A stretch of 64,000 nt of DNA from Aquimarina rhabdastrellae (GTDB taxonomy: Bacteria; Bacteroidota; Bacteroidia; Flavobacteriales; Flavobacteriaceae): the NCBI GenBank assembly GCA_947387485.1, contig CANDNT010000001.1:744001-808000 (forward strand), written 5' to 3'. The notes under the pieces were generated by a model. It was given only the letters and a program-made list of their open reading frames with translations, made no database searches and was not told the DNA's origin. Positions 27,013 to 36,173 of this stretch are shown in pieces. The translations under genes and the position numbers were made by a program. How positions within the stretch are numbered: position 1 is the stretch's first letter; each line of letters starts with the position of its first letter.

Positions 27013-27512
27013 GGATTTAATATTTTTTTCAACTTCGTTTTCACTCGATTCATTTTAACCCTTGCGTTCACCTCAGAAATCCCCATAGTTTCAGAGATTT
27101 CTCTATAAGATTTGTCTTCCAGATATAGAAATACCAAAGCTTTTTCGATATCATTTAGCTTTTTCACTGCTTCATACATTAATTTCAACCGTTGTTCAAC
27201 TTCATAGTCGTATTCTTCTGCACTAATCTTAAAACTTAATGCATCATAATCTGAAGTTTTTATGTTCTTTTTTGATTTTCTGTATAAAGTGATAGCTGTG
27301 TTTAATGCAACTCTATACATCCATGTACTAAACTTAGCATCTCCTCTAAATTTGGGATATGCTTTCCAGAGTTGGATGGTTATCTCTTGAAACAAATCAT
27401 TATGTGAATCAGAGTCGCTTGTATATATACGACATACCTTATGCACTATATTTTGATTCTTCTCAAGTAGCGTTACAAAACTATGTTCTAAATCTTTATT
27501 CACTTTGGTCAA
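27009..27512 (-). CDS. ECF-type RNA polymerase sigma-70 factor
   Basis: The 167-residue protein has region 2 at about 15-80 (FQEITIQLWKAYPKFRGDAKFSTWMYRVALNTAI, with the -10 contacting helix) and region 4 at about 110-165 (LNDIEKALVFLYLEDKSYREISETMGISEVNARVKMNRVKTKLKKIL, a helix-turn-helix). No extra C-terminal domain is present. It would redirect RNA polymerase to a small regulon, likely including its own operon with the membrane partner. The signal is unknown. Confidence 0.93.
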   Translation of the reverse strand: MTKVNKDLEHSFVTLLEKNQNIVHKVCRIYTSDSDSHNDLFQEITIQLWKAYPKFRGDAKFSTWMYRVALNTAITLYRKSKKNIKTSDYDALSFKISAEEYDYEVEQRLKLMYEAVKKLNDIEKALVFLYLEDKSYREISETMGISEVNARVKMNRVKTKLKKILNP

Positions 27513-27665
27513 TTACACTGTATAAGTAGCTATTAAATATTATTTGTTACACCTTTTTTTTATTTTTTTTTGCTTCTCTATTTTCAGCCTGTTTTTTCCT
27601 CTATAAATTTATCATTTATACCATACTTTATTCCTTTTTTATACTATAATATTTTAGAGCCTCCG

Positions 27666-27673
27666 TATCTTTG
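27666..27673 (+). promoter_or_regulatory. Promoter -7 element of the NDH-2 gene
   Basis: TATCTTTG is an exact TAnnTTTG, 18 bases before the ATG, giving a very short leader. Confidence 0.62.
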
Positions 27674-27691
27674 TAATACAACTACAGCGTT

Positions 27692-28987
27692 ATGAATATA
27701 CCTAAAACTAATACCCCCAGATTAGTGATTATAGGGGGTGGTTTTGCAGGGGTTTCTCTTGCTAGAAATCTCTTAAAAGAAAAAGTTCAAATTGTACTTA
27801 TTGACCGACAAAACTATCATACTTTTCAACCACTACTCTATCAAGTTTCTACAGCTTCTTTAGAACCTGATTCTATAGCTTATCCTCTTCGTAAAGTCGT
27901 TAAAAAGGGAACCAATACTTTTTTTAGAATGGCCGAAGTTTCTGCTATAAATGATACTACAAAAACCATTCACACTTCTATTGGTAATCTCACTTATGAT
28001 TATCTGGTCATTGCTACTGGTGCTCGCACTAATTTTTTTGGAAATAAGAATGTGGAGCAGCATGCCATGCGAATGAAAAATTTACCTCAAGCATTGAATT
28101 TAAGGAGTTTTTTACTCGAAAATCTAGAGCAAGCCGTAATTACAAAAGATCCTAAACAACGAAAAGAATTACTGCGTTTTGTAATTGCTGGTGCTGGTCC
28201 TACAGGTGTTGAACTTGCAGGTGGAATTGCAGAACTTAAAATCAACGTACTTCCTCGTGATTATCCTGATATGGATTTTGACGAAATGGAAATTCATCTT
28301 ATAGAAGGTGCCAATCGTGTATTACCTCCTATGAGTGCTAAAGCTTCAAAAAAAGCAGCTGATTTTTTAACCCAATTAGGGGTTCACATACACTTAAATA
28401 CCTTAGTTAGTGATTACAGTAATAATATTGTTACTACAACTACTGGTAATATTTTTGAAACAGCTACATTTATATGGGCGGCAGGTGTAACTGGTGCTCC
28501 TGTTGACGGAATTCAAGCAGATTCACTAATCCCTAGAGCTAATCGATACGAGGTAAATCGTTTTAATCAAATAAAAGGTTATGAGCATATATTTGCATTA
28601 GGTGATATTGCATTAATGCAAACTCCTGCATTTCCTAAAGGACATCCTATGGTAGCACAACCTGCCATTCAACAAGGTAAACATTTAGCCAAAAACCTAA
28701 AACGTTTATTAAAAGGTAAAGAAATGCTTCCTTTTACTTATTTTGACAAAGGTTCTATGGCTACAATCGGAAGAAACAAAGCCGTAGTTGATCTAGGTAA
28801 GTTTAAATTTGCTGGATTCTTCGCTTGGTTTGTATGGATGTTTATTCATTTATGGTTTTTAGTAGGTTTTAGAAACCGCTTTGTGACATTCTTTAATTGG
28901 TCTTATAATTATATTAATTATGATAAAGCCGCAAGACTAATCGTTCGTCCCTTTAAAAATAAAATTGACGTAACAGAAAAAGTATAA
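27692..28987 (+). CDS. ndh: Type II NADH dehydrogenase
   Basis: The 431-residue flavoprotein has an FAD-binding Rossmann motif at the N-terminus (IIGGGFAGVSLARNL), the conserved QPLLYQVSTASLEPDSIA segment, and a second NADH-binding motif (FVIAGAGPTGVELAGGIAEL) near 155. The FAD-proximal sequence is ALGDIA. The C-terminus (FAWFVWMFIHLWFLVGFRNR) is an amphipathic/hydrophobic membrane anchor as in NDH-2 enzymes. It passes electrons from NADH to the quinone pool without pumping protons. A terminator follows. Confidence 0.92.
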   Translation: MNIPKTNTPRLVIIGGGFAGVSLARNLLKEKVQIVLIDRQNYHTFQPLLYQVSTASLEPDSIAYPLRKVVKKGTNTFFRMAEVSAINDTTKTIHTSIGNLTYDYLVIATGARTNFFGNKNVEQHAMRMKNLPQALNLRSFLLENLEQAVITKDPKQRKELLRFVIAGAGPTGVELAGGIAELKINVLPRDYPDMDFDEMEIHLIEGANRVLPPMSAKASKKAADFLTQLGVHIHLNTLVSDYSNNIVTTTTGNIFETATFIWAAGVTGAPVDGIQADSLIPRANRYEVNRFNQIKGYEHIFALGDIALMQTPAFPKGHPMVAQPAIQQGKHLAKNLKRLLKGKEMLPFTYFDKGSMATIGRNKAVVDLGKFKFAGFFAWFVWMFIHLWFLVGFRNRFVTFFNWSYNYINYDKAARLIVRPFKNKIDVTEKV

Positions 28988-29009
28988 CACTGTTATCGTA
29001 CAATTATAA

Positions 29010-29046
29010 AGTCTCATTGTTTAAGTATTCTTTAATCAATGAGACT
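29010..29046 (+). terminator. Terminator after ndh
   Basis: AGTCTCATTG pairs with CAATGAGACT across a 17-base loop and is followed by CTTCTTTT. Confidence 0.7.
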
Positions 29047-29159
29047 CTTCTTTTAGAATCACAATTGAACCTTCTATTCTTACAGTTCGGTTATTTATAA
29101 TTCCCTTTTTTTTATTCAAAATGGACTTTTGTTTCAGAAATCAAACAAAATCTATTTTA

Positions 29160-31313
29160 ATGAAAACTTTATATCTCTTTCTTATCTTCATTTTAACTTC
29201 AATACTATCCATAGCACAAACCACAGTTAACGGTATAGTAACAGATACTAAAAATAATCCTATTGCAGGAGCTAATGTTTATATTGAAGGTACTTATGAT
29301 GGAGGTTCAACAGATGACAAAGGCGCTTTTTCTTTTACTACTTCTAGCGAAAACGTTCAAAGCTTAGTCATTTCTTTCCTCTCTTTTGAAACCTATACAC
29401 TTACTCTAGATGTTTCAAAAATGAAAGATTTAAACATTCGTTTAAAAGATGATGTTAATGCCTTAGATAGTGTTATTTTAACAGCAGGTTCTTTTGCTGC
29501 TGGAGATAATAGTAAAGCCTCTGTATTAAAACCTTTGGATATTGTTACTACTGCAGGAGCTGCTGGTGATTTTATCGCTGCTTTTCAAACATTGCCTGGA
29601 ACTTCTACTGTAGGCGAAGATGGTCGTTTATTCGTGAGAGGTGGTGATGCTAATGAAACTAATATCTATATTGACAATCTACGTGTTTTTCAACCGTTTT
29701 CTCCTACTGCTAATAACTTACCTACTCGAGGTCGCTTTTCTTCTTTTTTATTTAGAGGAATGAATTTCTCTACAGGTGGTTATGCCGCTGAATATGGAAA
29801 TGCATTGTCTAGTGTTTTATTATTGAATACGATACACGAGCCTGAAGAGAAAACTGATTTACAATTTATTAATGTAGGATTAGGTGCAGGTCATACCAAA
29901 AAATGGAATAAAAGTTCATTAAGTATTAATAGTTTTTATCTTAATTTAAAGCCATACCAAAATATTGTACATCAACGTGTAGATTGGATCAAGCCTTATG
30001 AATCTCTTTCTGGCGAAAGTGTTTATCGCTATCATTTTAATAAAGGTACGCTAAAAGTCTATGGAGGATTGAGTTATTCTAATTTTAAACTAAATCAAGA
30101 AGATATAAATGTACCTGAAGGCATTTATTTTGGCTTAAAAAACCGTAATCTTTATATCAATTCTTCTTATCAAGGTGATCTTTCTCATGATTGGCAAATT
30201 CATGCTGGAGCTAGTTATGCAAATGATGATTCTTCTATAGAAATCGTAGAGACTGATGTAAAAGATCAAGTACATGATGCTCATCTCAAAGTAAAACTAA
30301 AAAAGAGATTCAGTAATCGTTTTAAATTCTCTCTAGGAGCAGAACATTTTATTAATTCGTTTCATGAAATTGCTACAGATCCTTCTTTTGACGTTTTTAA
30401 AACCGATTATCAAAATAATAGTTCTGCAGCTTTCGCTGAAGCTAACATATTCTTCAGTAAAGATTTAGCCTTACAAACAGGTCTACGTGCAACACATAAT
30501 TACTTATTAGAAGAAACACATCTTAGCCCTAGATTAGCATTAGCATATAAAATTGCTCCAAAATCTCAGCTATCCTTAGCTTACGGTGATTTTTATCAAA
30601 CTCCTAACAGTCAAGTTTTAAAATATGACACTGCGCTTTCATCAGAAAAAGCAACGCATTATATTCTTAATTATTTATATCAAAAAGATCGCAGAACTTT
30701 TAGGGCAGAAATCTATTATAAAGATTATAATAATCTTATTAAATATAATACCGAACAACCTGAATTTAATAGTCTATACAATAATACTGGAGAAGGTTAT
30801 GCTACAGGATTAGACTTATATTGGAGAGATAATAAAACTTTTAAAAACTTTGAATATTGGGCTAGTTACTCTTATCTAGATACACAACGTAATTATCGAA
30901 ACTATCCTCAAAAAGCCACACCTAATTTTGCATCAAAACACAACGCTTCTTTTGTAGGAAAATATTTTGTCAGTGATTGGAAATCCTTATTAGGTTTTAG
31001 TTATAATATAGCTTCTGGTAGGCCTTATACAAATCCTAATACAACCGCTTTTCAAGGTGCAAAAACTAAGGCTTATCATTCTTTAAATTTAAATTGGGCA
31101 TATTTAATAAGTCAACAAAAAATAGTATACGTTTCTGTTTCAAATGTCTTAGGTACAAAGAATATTTTCAACTATCAATATGCAAACTCTCCTAACACCC
31201 AAGGAGTATTTAATAGGCGTGCTATAGAGCCCGCTGCGGATCGCTTTTTTATCGTTGGATTCTTTTGGACAATTAGCGATAATAAAAAAGATAATCAGTT
31301 AGATAATCTATAA
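29160..31313 (+). CDS. TonB-dependent outer-membrane receptor
   Basis: The product is about 717 residues from the ATG at 29160, which gives the signal peptide MKTLYLFLIFILTSILSIAQ; the ATG 39 bases upstream would bury it. After the signal come a carboxypeptidase-regulatory-like beta-sandwich (TVNGIVTDTKNNPIAGANVYI), a plug domain (GRLFVRGGDANETNIYIDNLRVF), and a barrel ending in ADRFFIVGFFWTIS. The substrate is unknown; there is no SusD partner. It stops four bases from the converging pxpC gene and has no visible terminator. Confidence 0.87.
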   Translation: MKTLYLFLIFILTSILSIAQTTVNGIVTDTKNNPIAGANVYIEGTYDGGSTDDKGAFSFTTSSENVQSLVISFLSFETYTLTLDVSKMKDLNIRLKDDVNALDSVILTAGSFAAGDNSKASVLKPLDIVTTAGAAGDFIAAFQTLPGTSTVGEDGRLFVRGGDANETNIYIDNLRVFQPFSPTANNLPTRGRFSSFLFRGMNFSTGGYAAEYGNALSSVLLLNTIHEPEEKTDLQFINVGLGAGHTKKWNKSSLSINSFYLNLKPYQNIVHQRVDWIKPYESLSGESVYRYHFNKGTLKVYGGLSYSNFKLNQEDINVPEGIYFGLKNRNLYINSSYQGDLSHDWQIHAGASYANDDSSIEIVETDVKDQVHDAHLKVKLKKRFSNRFKFSLGAEHFINSFHEIATDPSFDVFKTDYQNNSSAAFAEANIFFSKDLALQTGLRATHNYLLEETHLSPRLALAYKIAPKSQLSLAYGDFYQTPNSQVLKYDTALSSEKATHYILNYLYQKDRRTFRAEIYYKDYNNLIKYNTEQPEFNSLYNNTGEGYATGLDLYWRDNKTFKNFEYWASYSYLDTQRNYRNYPQKATPNFASKHNASFVGKYFVSDWKSLLGFSYNIASGRPYTNPNTTAFQGAKTKAYHSLNLNWAYLISQQKIVYVSVSNVLGTKNIFNYQYANSPNTQGVFNRRAIEPAADRFFIVGFFWTISDNKKDNQLDNL

Positions 31314-31317
31314 TACC

Positions 31318-32175
31318 CTAGTCTAAATCAACCATTCTAAATCTGAATCTTTTTTTTGATGGAATTTGAGCAATCGTATTTATCGCCTCGTCAGTTAAAA
31401 TTAATACTCTGGGATATCCCCCCGTAGTTTGACAATCTCTCATTAGTACAATTAATTTGCCTCCAGAAGTAAGCTGAATTGTACCAGGTAAAACTGGAGA
31501 CGTAATCATTTCTGATAACGTATTTGGAAGTATTTCTTCTAGCTGAATACCCATTCGACTTCTCGTTATCGAGATCGTAAAATATTGTGTTAATAATTGT
31601 TCTTTTTCTGTTGTTGAAAGTCTCTTAAATTCGGGTCCAGCATGACAATCTAAAAGGGGTTCATTTGTTATTTCTGGAACTCGGATTGATGTGAAATTTG
31701 GTTCTTGACAACCTATTTCCTTATAAGGTAGCCTATCATTTTTTCCTACAAAAAAATCTGTAGTAATTCCTTTATAAAAACTTCTACTACCAAGTACAAT
31801 TGGTGTCAAAAAACCTCCTTTAATAGCGATATAACTATAGACATTTTTTGTAGTAAAATTTAGTTTCAGTTTGCTTTGTTCTGGAACAAAAATCTTCTTA
31901 TTAAATGAGATCTCATTTCCATTCAAAAAAGCTTTTGTTTTTGCTCCAGTAAGTGCAATAAACGTTGCTTTTTTAAATAATAAAGCTGGCCCTTTTATAC
32001 TCCATTCTATAACAGCAGCATTAGCGTTATTACCCAATAAAGCATTACCTAAATCAAACGATTTTTGGTCCATCACACCACTCACAGGAACTCCTAAATG
32101 TCTAAAACCATCTCTTCCTTTATCCTGTATTGTAGCCAATTTTACATCATTTAGAACCTCAACTTCTCCCATCAA
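31318..32175 (-). CDS. pxpC: 5-oxoprolinase subunit C (PxpC/KipA)
   Basis: The 285-residue protein matches the biotin-dependent carboxyltransferase-like KipA/PxpC family: TIQDKGRDGFRHLGVPVSGVMDQKSFDLGNALLGN at the N-terminus, IEWSIKGPALLF, and LMRDCQTTGGYPRVL near the C-terminus. With PxpA and PxpB it hydrolyses 5-oxoproline (pyroglutamate) to glutamate at the cost of ATP. The start overlaps pxpB by 17 bases, typical of subunits made together. It is the last gene of the five-gene operon. Confidence 0.93.
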   Translation of the reverse strand: MMGEVEVLNDVKLATIQDKGRDGFRHLGVPVSGVMDQKSFDLGNALLGNNANAAVIEWSIKGPALLFKKATFIALTGAKTKAFLNGNEISFNKKIFVPEQSKLKLNFTTKNVYSYIAIKGGFLTPIVLGSRSFYKGITTDFFVGKNDRLPYKEIGCQEPNFTSIRVPEITNEPLLDCHAGPEFKRLSTTEKEQLLTQYFTISITRSRMGIQLEEILPNTLSEMITSPVLPGTIQLTSGGKLIVLMRDCQTTGGYPRVLILTDEAINTIAQIPSKKRFRFRMVDLD

Positions 32176-32893
32176 TTATTTTGTATTCAGGTTTATATTT
32201 TCTTAATTCTACATCAGCACTTATGGCGTTATATTCTTTTTCATCTACACTATAAAATTGAATTTGATCTCCAGCTTCGATAAATGTTGGTTTTTCTAAT
32301 TGTACATCAAAAAAACGTAATGGTGTTCGTCCTATTCCATACCAACCACCTGGACTTTCTATTGGATATATACCTGTTTGTTTTCCTCCTATAGCAACTG
32401 TTCCTGGTTTTATTTTTAAAGACGGAATTTCTTTTCTATCAATAAAAAGTTTTTCGTCTAATCCTCCTAAATATAAAAACCCTGGTAAAAAACCAGTGAA
32501 GTACATCGTATATTTTGAAGCGGTGTGGAGCGCTATAATTTCAGTAATGTCTAACTTTTTTTGTTTAGCATAAGTCGATAAATCTTCGACTACTTTTTCT
32601 GAATAGCAAACTGGAATTTGCCAAACTTTTCGATTATATTTGATGTCATCAGTTAATGTATAGTATATATTTTTCAAGAGATCAACCTTATCATAGAAAT
32701 TCTCTATATCTAAATCATAAAAAATTAATAATGAGTTATATCCATTAATTACCTGAAGTTTTTCTTTAAGGCTTTCTTGTTTTATTCTTTTTTTGAATCT
32801 TATGATATCATAAAGAATATTTTCGTTAATTTCTTGAGGCCATTCTATCAGAATACTATACGCTCCATATCTCGAATAATTTAAGTCAAACAT
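32159..32893 (-). CDS. pxpB: 5-oxoprolinase subunit B (PxpB/KipI)
   Basis: The 244-residue allophanate-hydrolase subunit 1 family protein has QIPVCY, FLPGFLYLGGLDEKL, RKEIPSLKIKPGTVAIGGKQTGIYPIESPGGWYGIGRTPL and FDVQ, the cyclophilin-like core. In B. subtilis the homologue KipI also inhibits KinA. Here the neighbours show the metabolic role. It is ten bases downstream of pxpA. Confidence 0.94.
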   Translation of the reverse strand: MFDLNYSRYGAYSILIEWPQEINENILYDIIRFKKRIKQESLKEKLQVINGYNSLLIFYDLDIENFYDKVDLLKNIYYTLTDDIKYNRKVWQIPVCYSEKVVEDLSTYAKQKKLDITEIIALHTASKYTMYFTGFLPGFLYLGGLDEKLFIDRKEIPSLKIKPGTVAIGGKQTGIYPIESPGGWYGIGRTPLRFFDVQLEKPTFIEAGDQIQFYSVDEKEYNAISADVELRKYKPEYKIIDGRS

Positions 32894-32903
32894 AATTTAA
32901 TTT

Positions 32904-33644
32904 TTATTCGATAATGATATTTTCAGATTCTAATTTGGTAGTGACATATTTTAAAATAGCCACAGCTTCGGGATTATCTCCATGTACACATATCGTATCA
33001 ATAGGTACTTTCAACAATGTTCCTTTATTCGTTTTTATTTTATTTTCGGTAATCATTCTATGTACATGTGTATATACATCTTCAGGATTTTTTAATACTG
33101 CATTATATAGTTTTCGCGAGACTAATGTCAAATCATTATTATAATTTCTATCTGCAAAAGTCTCATATTTCACTTCTACTCTATCTATAGCCAAATCTGC
33201 TATTATTGATTTTGGAGGTACTATCAAAATTGAACTTTTATCGACATTTTCTACAACGCTCAAAATCACTTCTGCTATTTCATGATTATTAACCGCATCA
33301 TTGTATAATGCTCCATGAGGTTTAATATGATGCATTTTCACACCAAACTCTTTTGCTATTTTTTGAAAATTTTGGATTTGCATAGTCAACGTATCAACTA
33401 ATTGTTCTTTTAAAATATTCATAGATATCCTACCAAAATTTTCTCGATCAGGATACGAAGGGTGTGCTCCTATTTTTACACCATGTTGGTGAGCTAACGC
33501 TATCGTTTTTTTTATTTCGTCATCATTTCCAGCATGCATACCACAAGCTATATTGCACCACGAAATACACGGCATAATTTCTTTATCAAAACCTGCTTCT
33601 TCTCCTACATCTGCATTAAGTACTATAGCATATTTTTTTACCAT
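32904..33644 (-). CDS. pxpA: 5-oxoprolinase subunit A (PxpA, LamB/YcsF family)
   Basis: The product is about 246 residues if started at the ATG at 33644 (MVKKYAIVLNADVGEEAGFDKEI). An earlier ATG at 33662 is possible, but the family begins near the NADVGE motif, and GGAAGGTGAT lies upstream of 33644. Conserved parts are SWCNIACGMHAGND, KIGAHPSYPDRENFGR, HHIKPHGALYN and DTICVHGDNPEA, whose His and Asp residues form the active site of this TIM-barrel-like fold. It binds 5-oxoproline together with PxpBC. It overlaps the end of the transporter gene by seven bases. Confidence 0.93.
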   Translation of the reverse strand: MVKKYAIVLNADVGEEAGFDKEIMPCISWCNIACGMHAGNDDEIKKTIALAHQHGVKIGAHPSYPDRENFGRISMNILKEQLVDTLTMQIQNFQKIAKEFGVKMHHIKPHGALYNDAVNNHEIAEVILSVVENVDKSSILIVPPKSIIADLAIDRVEVKYETFADRNYNNDLTLVSRKLYNAVLKNPEDVYTHVHRMITENKIKTNKGTLLKVPIDTICVHGDNPEAVAILKYVTTKLESENIIIE

Positions 33645-34858
33645 GTTTCTATCACCTTCCATATACTTCTACAACCCAAAAATATTGCAATAATCACAAT
33701 ACAAATTCCTACAAAATTTTGTTTCCAAGAATTTGTGTATTCACCCAAAATATTCTTCTTATTCATAACCCATAATAGGAAGCCTGCTATAATAGGTAAT
33801 AACAATCCATTGGCTATTTGAGCAAACCTAATAATCTCTATAGATTTTATCCCTAAAGAAGAAAACACAACTCCTAAAACTAGTATAAAAATCCATACCG
33901 ATCTAAACCGAAAAGTCTTTAATCCTCCCTCCCAATTTAAACATCCTTTTACTACATATGCTGCTGCTAATGGTGCTGTAATAGCCGATGTAATTCCTGC
34001 TGCAAATAATCCTAAAGAGAGTACATATTTTGCTCCTTTTCCAAAAACAGGTGCTAAACTTTTTGCTAAATCTGCAGCATTATTCACTTCTACATTTTGA
34101 ATTGCTGCCCCTGCTATGATAATAGCCATAGATACTAATCCTCCTAAAATAATAGCTATTTGAGTATCTTTTCTAGCTACGGGTAAATCTTCTGGTTTCT
34201 TCCATTTTTCGCTAACAACAGATGCATGTAAAAACAAATTATATGGCACTACAGTTGTACCTATCAATCCGATAATCATCAATAATTTCTCTGAAGAAAA
34301 ATCAGGTACAAATCCTTTAAATAAAGCTCCTAAATCTGGCTTTGTTACAATTGCGGTAACGATAAAGGATATGCTCATAAATAGTACTAACACGATCAAA
34401 CTACGTTCTAATATCTTATAGTTTCCTATATATAATACGATAAAAGCAATACTACCAATAAGGATACTCATATAATTAATCTTAATGGCTCCCAGATATA
34501 TTACAGGATCTCCAAAAACTGTTGCCAACCCTAATACACCTCCACTTATATTACCTGCTTCATAAGCTGCATTTCCAATAAAAATTGCAGAGAGTATAAC
34601 CACTATTAAAAACCCTTTTATTATAGGATTTTTAAATTGTGTTTTTAGCACTTCACTAAGTCCTTGTTGTGTTACTATACCTAAGCGTGCAGACATTTCT
34701 TGTAATACAATACATGCTATAATAGATAAGCCCAGTGCCCATAATAATTCATATCCAAATTGCACTCCTGCCAAAGTACATACTGTTACTGTTCCTGGAC
34801 CAATAAAAGCTGCTGTAACCAAGGTTCCTGGACCAATATTTTTTAACCAATTTTTCAT
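33638..34858 (-). CDS. Nramp-fold transporter lacking metal-site residues; putative oxoproline/amino acid importer
   Basis: The 406-residue inner-membrane protein has about 11 helices and a clear Nramp (LeuT-fold) sequence. The helix 1 metal motif DPGN is GPGT here (Gly20-Thr23), and the helix 6 motif MPH is VPY (Val204-Tyr206, in VVPYNLFLHAS). All four side chains that coordinate Mn/Fe in canonical Nramp proteins are therefore missing. It is encoded in the same operon as pxpABC. From memory, B. subtilis also has an Nramp-type gene (ycsG) next to its pxpA homologue. The likely substrate is 5-oxoproline or a related amino acid, not a divalent metal; this is inference. Confidence 0.85.
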   Translation of the reverse strand: MKNWLKNIGPGTLVTAAFIGPGTVTVCTLAGVQFGYELLWALGLSIIACIVLQEMSARLGIVTQQGLSEVLKTQFKNPIIKGFLIVVILSAIFIGNAAYEAGNISGGVLGLATVFGDPVIYLGAIKINYMSILIGSIAFIVLYIGNYKILERSLIVLVLFMSISFIVTAIVTKPDLGALFKGFVPDFSSEKLLMIIGLIGTTVVPYNLFLHASVVSEKWKKPEDLPVARKDTQIAIILGGLVSMAIIIAGAAIQNVEVNNAADLAKSLAPVFGKGAKYVLSLGLFAAGITSAITAPLAAAYVVKGCLNWEGGLKTFRFRSVWIFILVLGVVFSSLGIKSIEIIRFAQIANGLLLPIIAGFLLWVMNKKNILGEYTNSWKQNFVGICIVIIAIFLGCRSIWKVIETW

Positions 34859-34861
34859 AGG

Positions 34862-35998
34862 TTATTCTTTTGATCCTTGATCTAAAGCATAGATAGCAAA
34901 ACTTCCTAACCAGTGTCCTCCTTCATAACTATCTCCTACCAAGTTTGGTAATGAATATACTATGTGTTTATTTGCTATAGCCATTAAATGTTGATATTCT
35001 GGATATTGATTTGCTAGTCCGTATAATACCCATGCTCTACTAAAGTTTAGCCCATCTAGATGCACTAATTTTCCATCGGTACGATCAGAAACTTTTCCTA
35101 CTTCTATATCAAAATCTGCATTTTCTAGCTGCGGCATAAATTGTGTTATCCAAACTTTAAAGGCATCTTTATTTAATACTCTTCTCATTAAATCAATTTC
35201 TTCTAAACACGGTGATAAAAAGTCATATCCACTAGGTTCCCAACCTATAGGACAATTGGCATCACTATTATAAAATGCCAAAGCTTTTTTTGTTATAGCT
35301 TCTTTTAATGCTTCATTTTTTATCGTTATAGCATAATCCCAAGCAAAAGAAAGTCCAAAAGCAGTATTGGTATGTTCTCCTACTCGTATTGGGTAATTTA
35401 ACTTAGGTAAAAACTCTAAATATCTAGTTACAATTAGATCTGTAAGTGGTTGTAGATTAGTTTCTAATTCTTTGGCCAAAGGATCATTCCAAGTATGTAA
35501 TTCTTCTGCTAATTTGAGTAACCATGCCCATCCATAAGTACGCTCATAAGAAGTGTTATGTTTTCCTTTAAAATAAGTTACTTCTGCTAGTATGTTTTCT
35601 TTGGTTATATTTTCTTGAAGTTTTTTTCTAATTTCTTCTTCTTTTGCTAAACCTTTGAACTCTTTTAATAGCTTTACTAATGACCAATGTCCATGTACTG
35701 CAGAATGCCAGTCAAAACAGCCATAAAAAGCAGGATGCAATTGACTAGGTTCTCCTAAATCTTCTTTCTCTCCTATTACTTGATTTAATTTATTAGGATA
35801 TTCAGTTTGCATACAAGCCAAAGGTAGCTCTGCTAGTTTATTTGCTTCTGCCAAAGTCAATTTTTTAGCAGCTTTTTCTACGTTTTTTAGAGGCATTGCT
35901 TTAGGCGTTGAACTGGATATTGAAGTTTCAGGGGTTTCTTTAGTTTGTGTACAGGCTATAGAAACACAGAATAGCATGAGTAATACAATTCGGTTCAT
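34862..35998 (-). CDS. DUF2891 family lipoprotein
   Basis: The 378-residue protein has a lipoprotein signal peptide (lipobox VSIAC, Cys16) and a low-complexity linker. The DUF2891 domain covers about 50-375, rich in Trp and His: FYGCFDWHSAVHGHW, ERTYGWAWLLKLAEELHTW, GEHTNTAFGLSFAWDY, FLSPCLEE and EGGHWLGSFAIYAL. The all-helical pattern suggests an alpha/alpha toroid. The enzymatic function is not established. It lies three bases upstream of the transporter as first gene of the operon, so a role in supplying 5-oxoproline or N-terminal pyroglutamyl material in the periplasm is possible but untested. Confidence 0.85.
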   Translation of the reverse strand: MNRIVLLMLFCVSIACTQTKETPETSISSSTPKAMPLKNVEKAAKKLTLAEANKLAELPLACMQTEYPNKLNQVIGEKEDLGEPSQLHPAFYGCFDWHSAVHGHWSLVKLLKEFKGLAKEEEIRKKLQENITKENILAEVTYFKGKHNTSYERTYGWAWLLKLAEELHTWNDPLAKELETNLQPLTDLIVTRYLEFLPKLNYPIRVGEHTNTAFGLSFAWDYAITIKNEALKEAITKKALAFYNSDANCPIGWEPSGYDFLSPCLEEIDLMRRVLNKDAFKVWITQFMPQLENADFDIEVGKVSDRTDGKLVHLDGLNFSRAWVLYGLANQYPEYQHLMAIANKHIVYSLPNLVGDSYEGGHWLGSFAIYALDQGSKE

Positions 35999-36122
35999 GT
36001 AGTTTGCATTTAAATTTATGCATTAAATGTATTCTTTTTATATAGTTTTTATAGTATTCTCTCCTTATTATTTTACAATACGTTATTAAAACATCTATTT
36101 TTTAACAATTCTTTAAACTAAA

Positions 36123-36148
36123 AAAGGGATACTAAATAGCATCCCTTT
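36123..36148 (-). terminator. Terminator after the T9SS cargo gene at 36174
   Basis: AAAGGGATACT pairs with AGCATCCCTTT around AAAT; the one mismatch becomes a G:U pair in the minus-strand RNA. It is 26 bases after the stop of the upstream gene and is followed by TTTTTTAG on that strand. Confidence 0.75.
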
Positions 36149-36173
36149 CCTCACTTACAAAAACTATATCAGG

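Noticed and set aside
33644..33662. ATG at 33662 as the pxpA start
   Set aside because: Extends six residues beyond the family N-terminus; a GGAAGGTGAT sequence supports the ATG at 33644.
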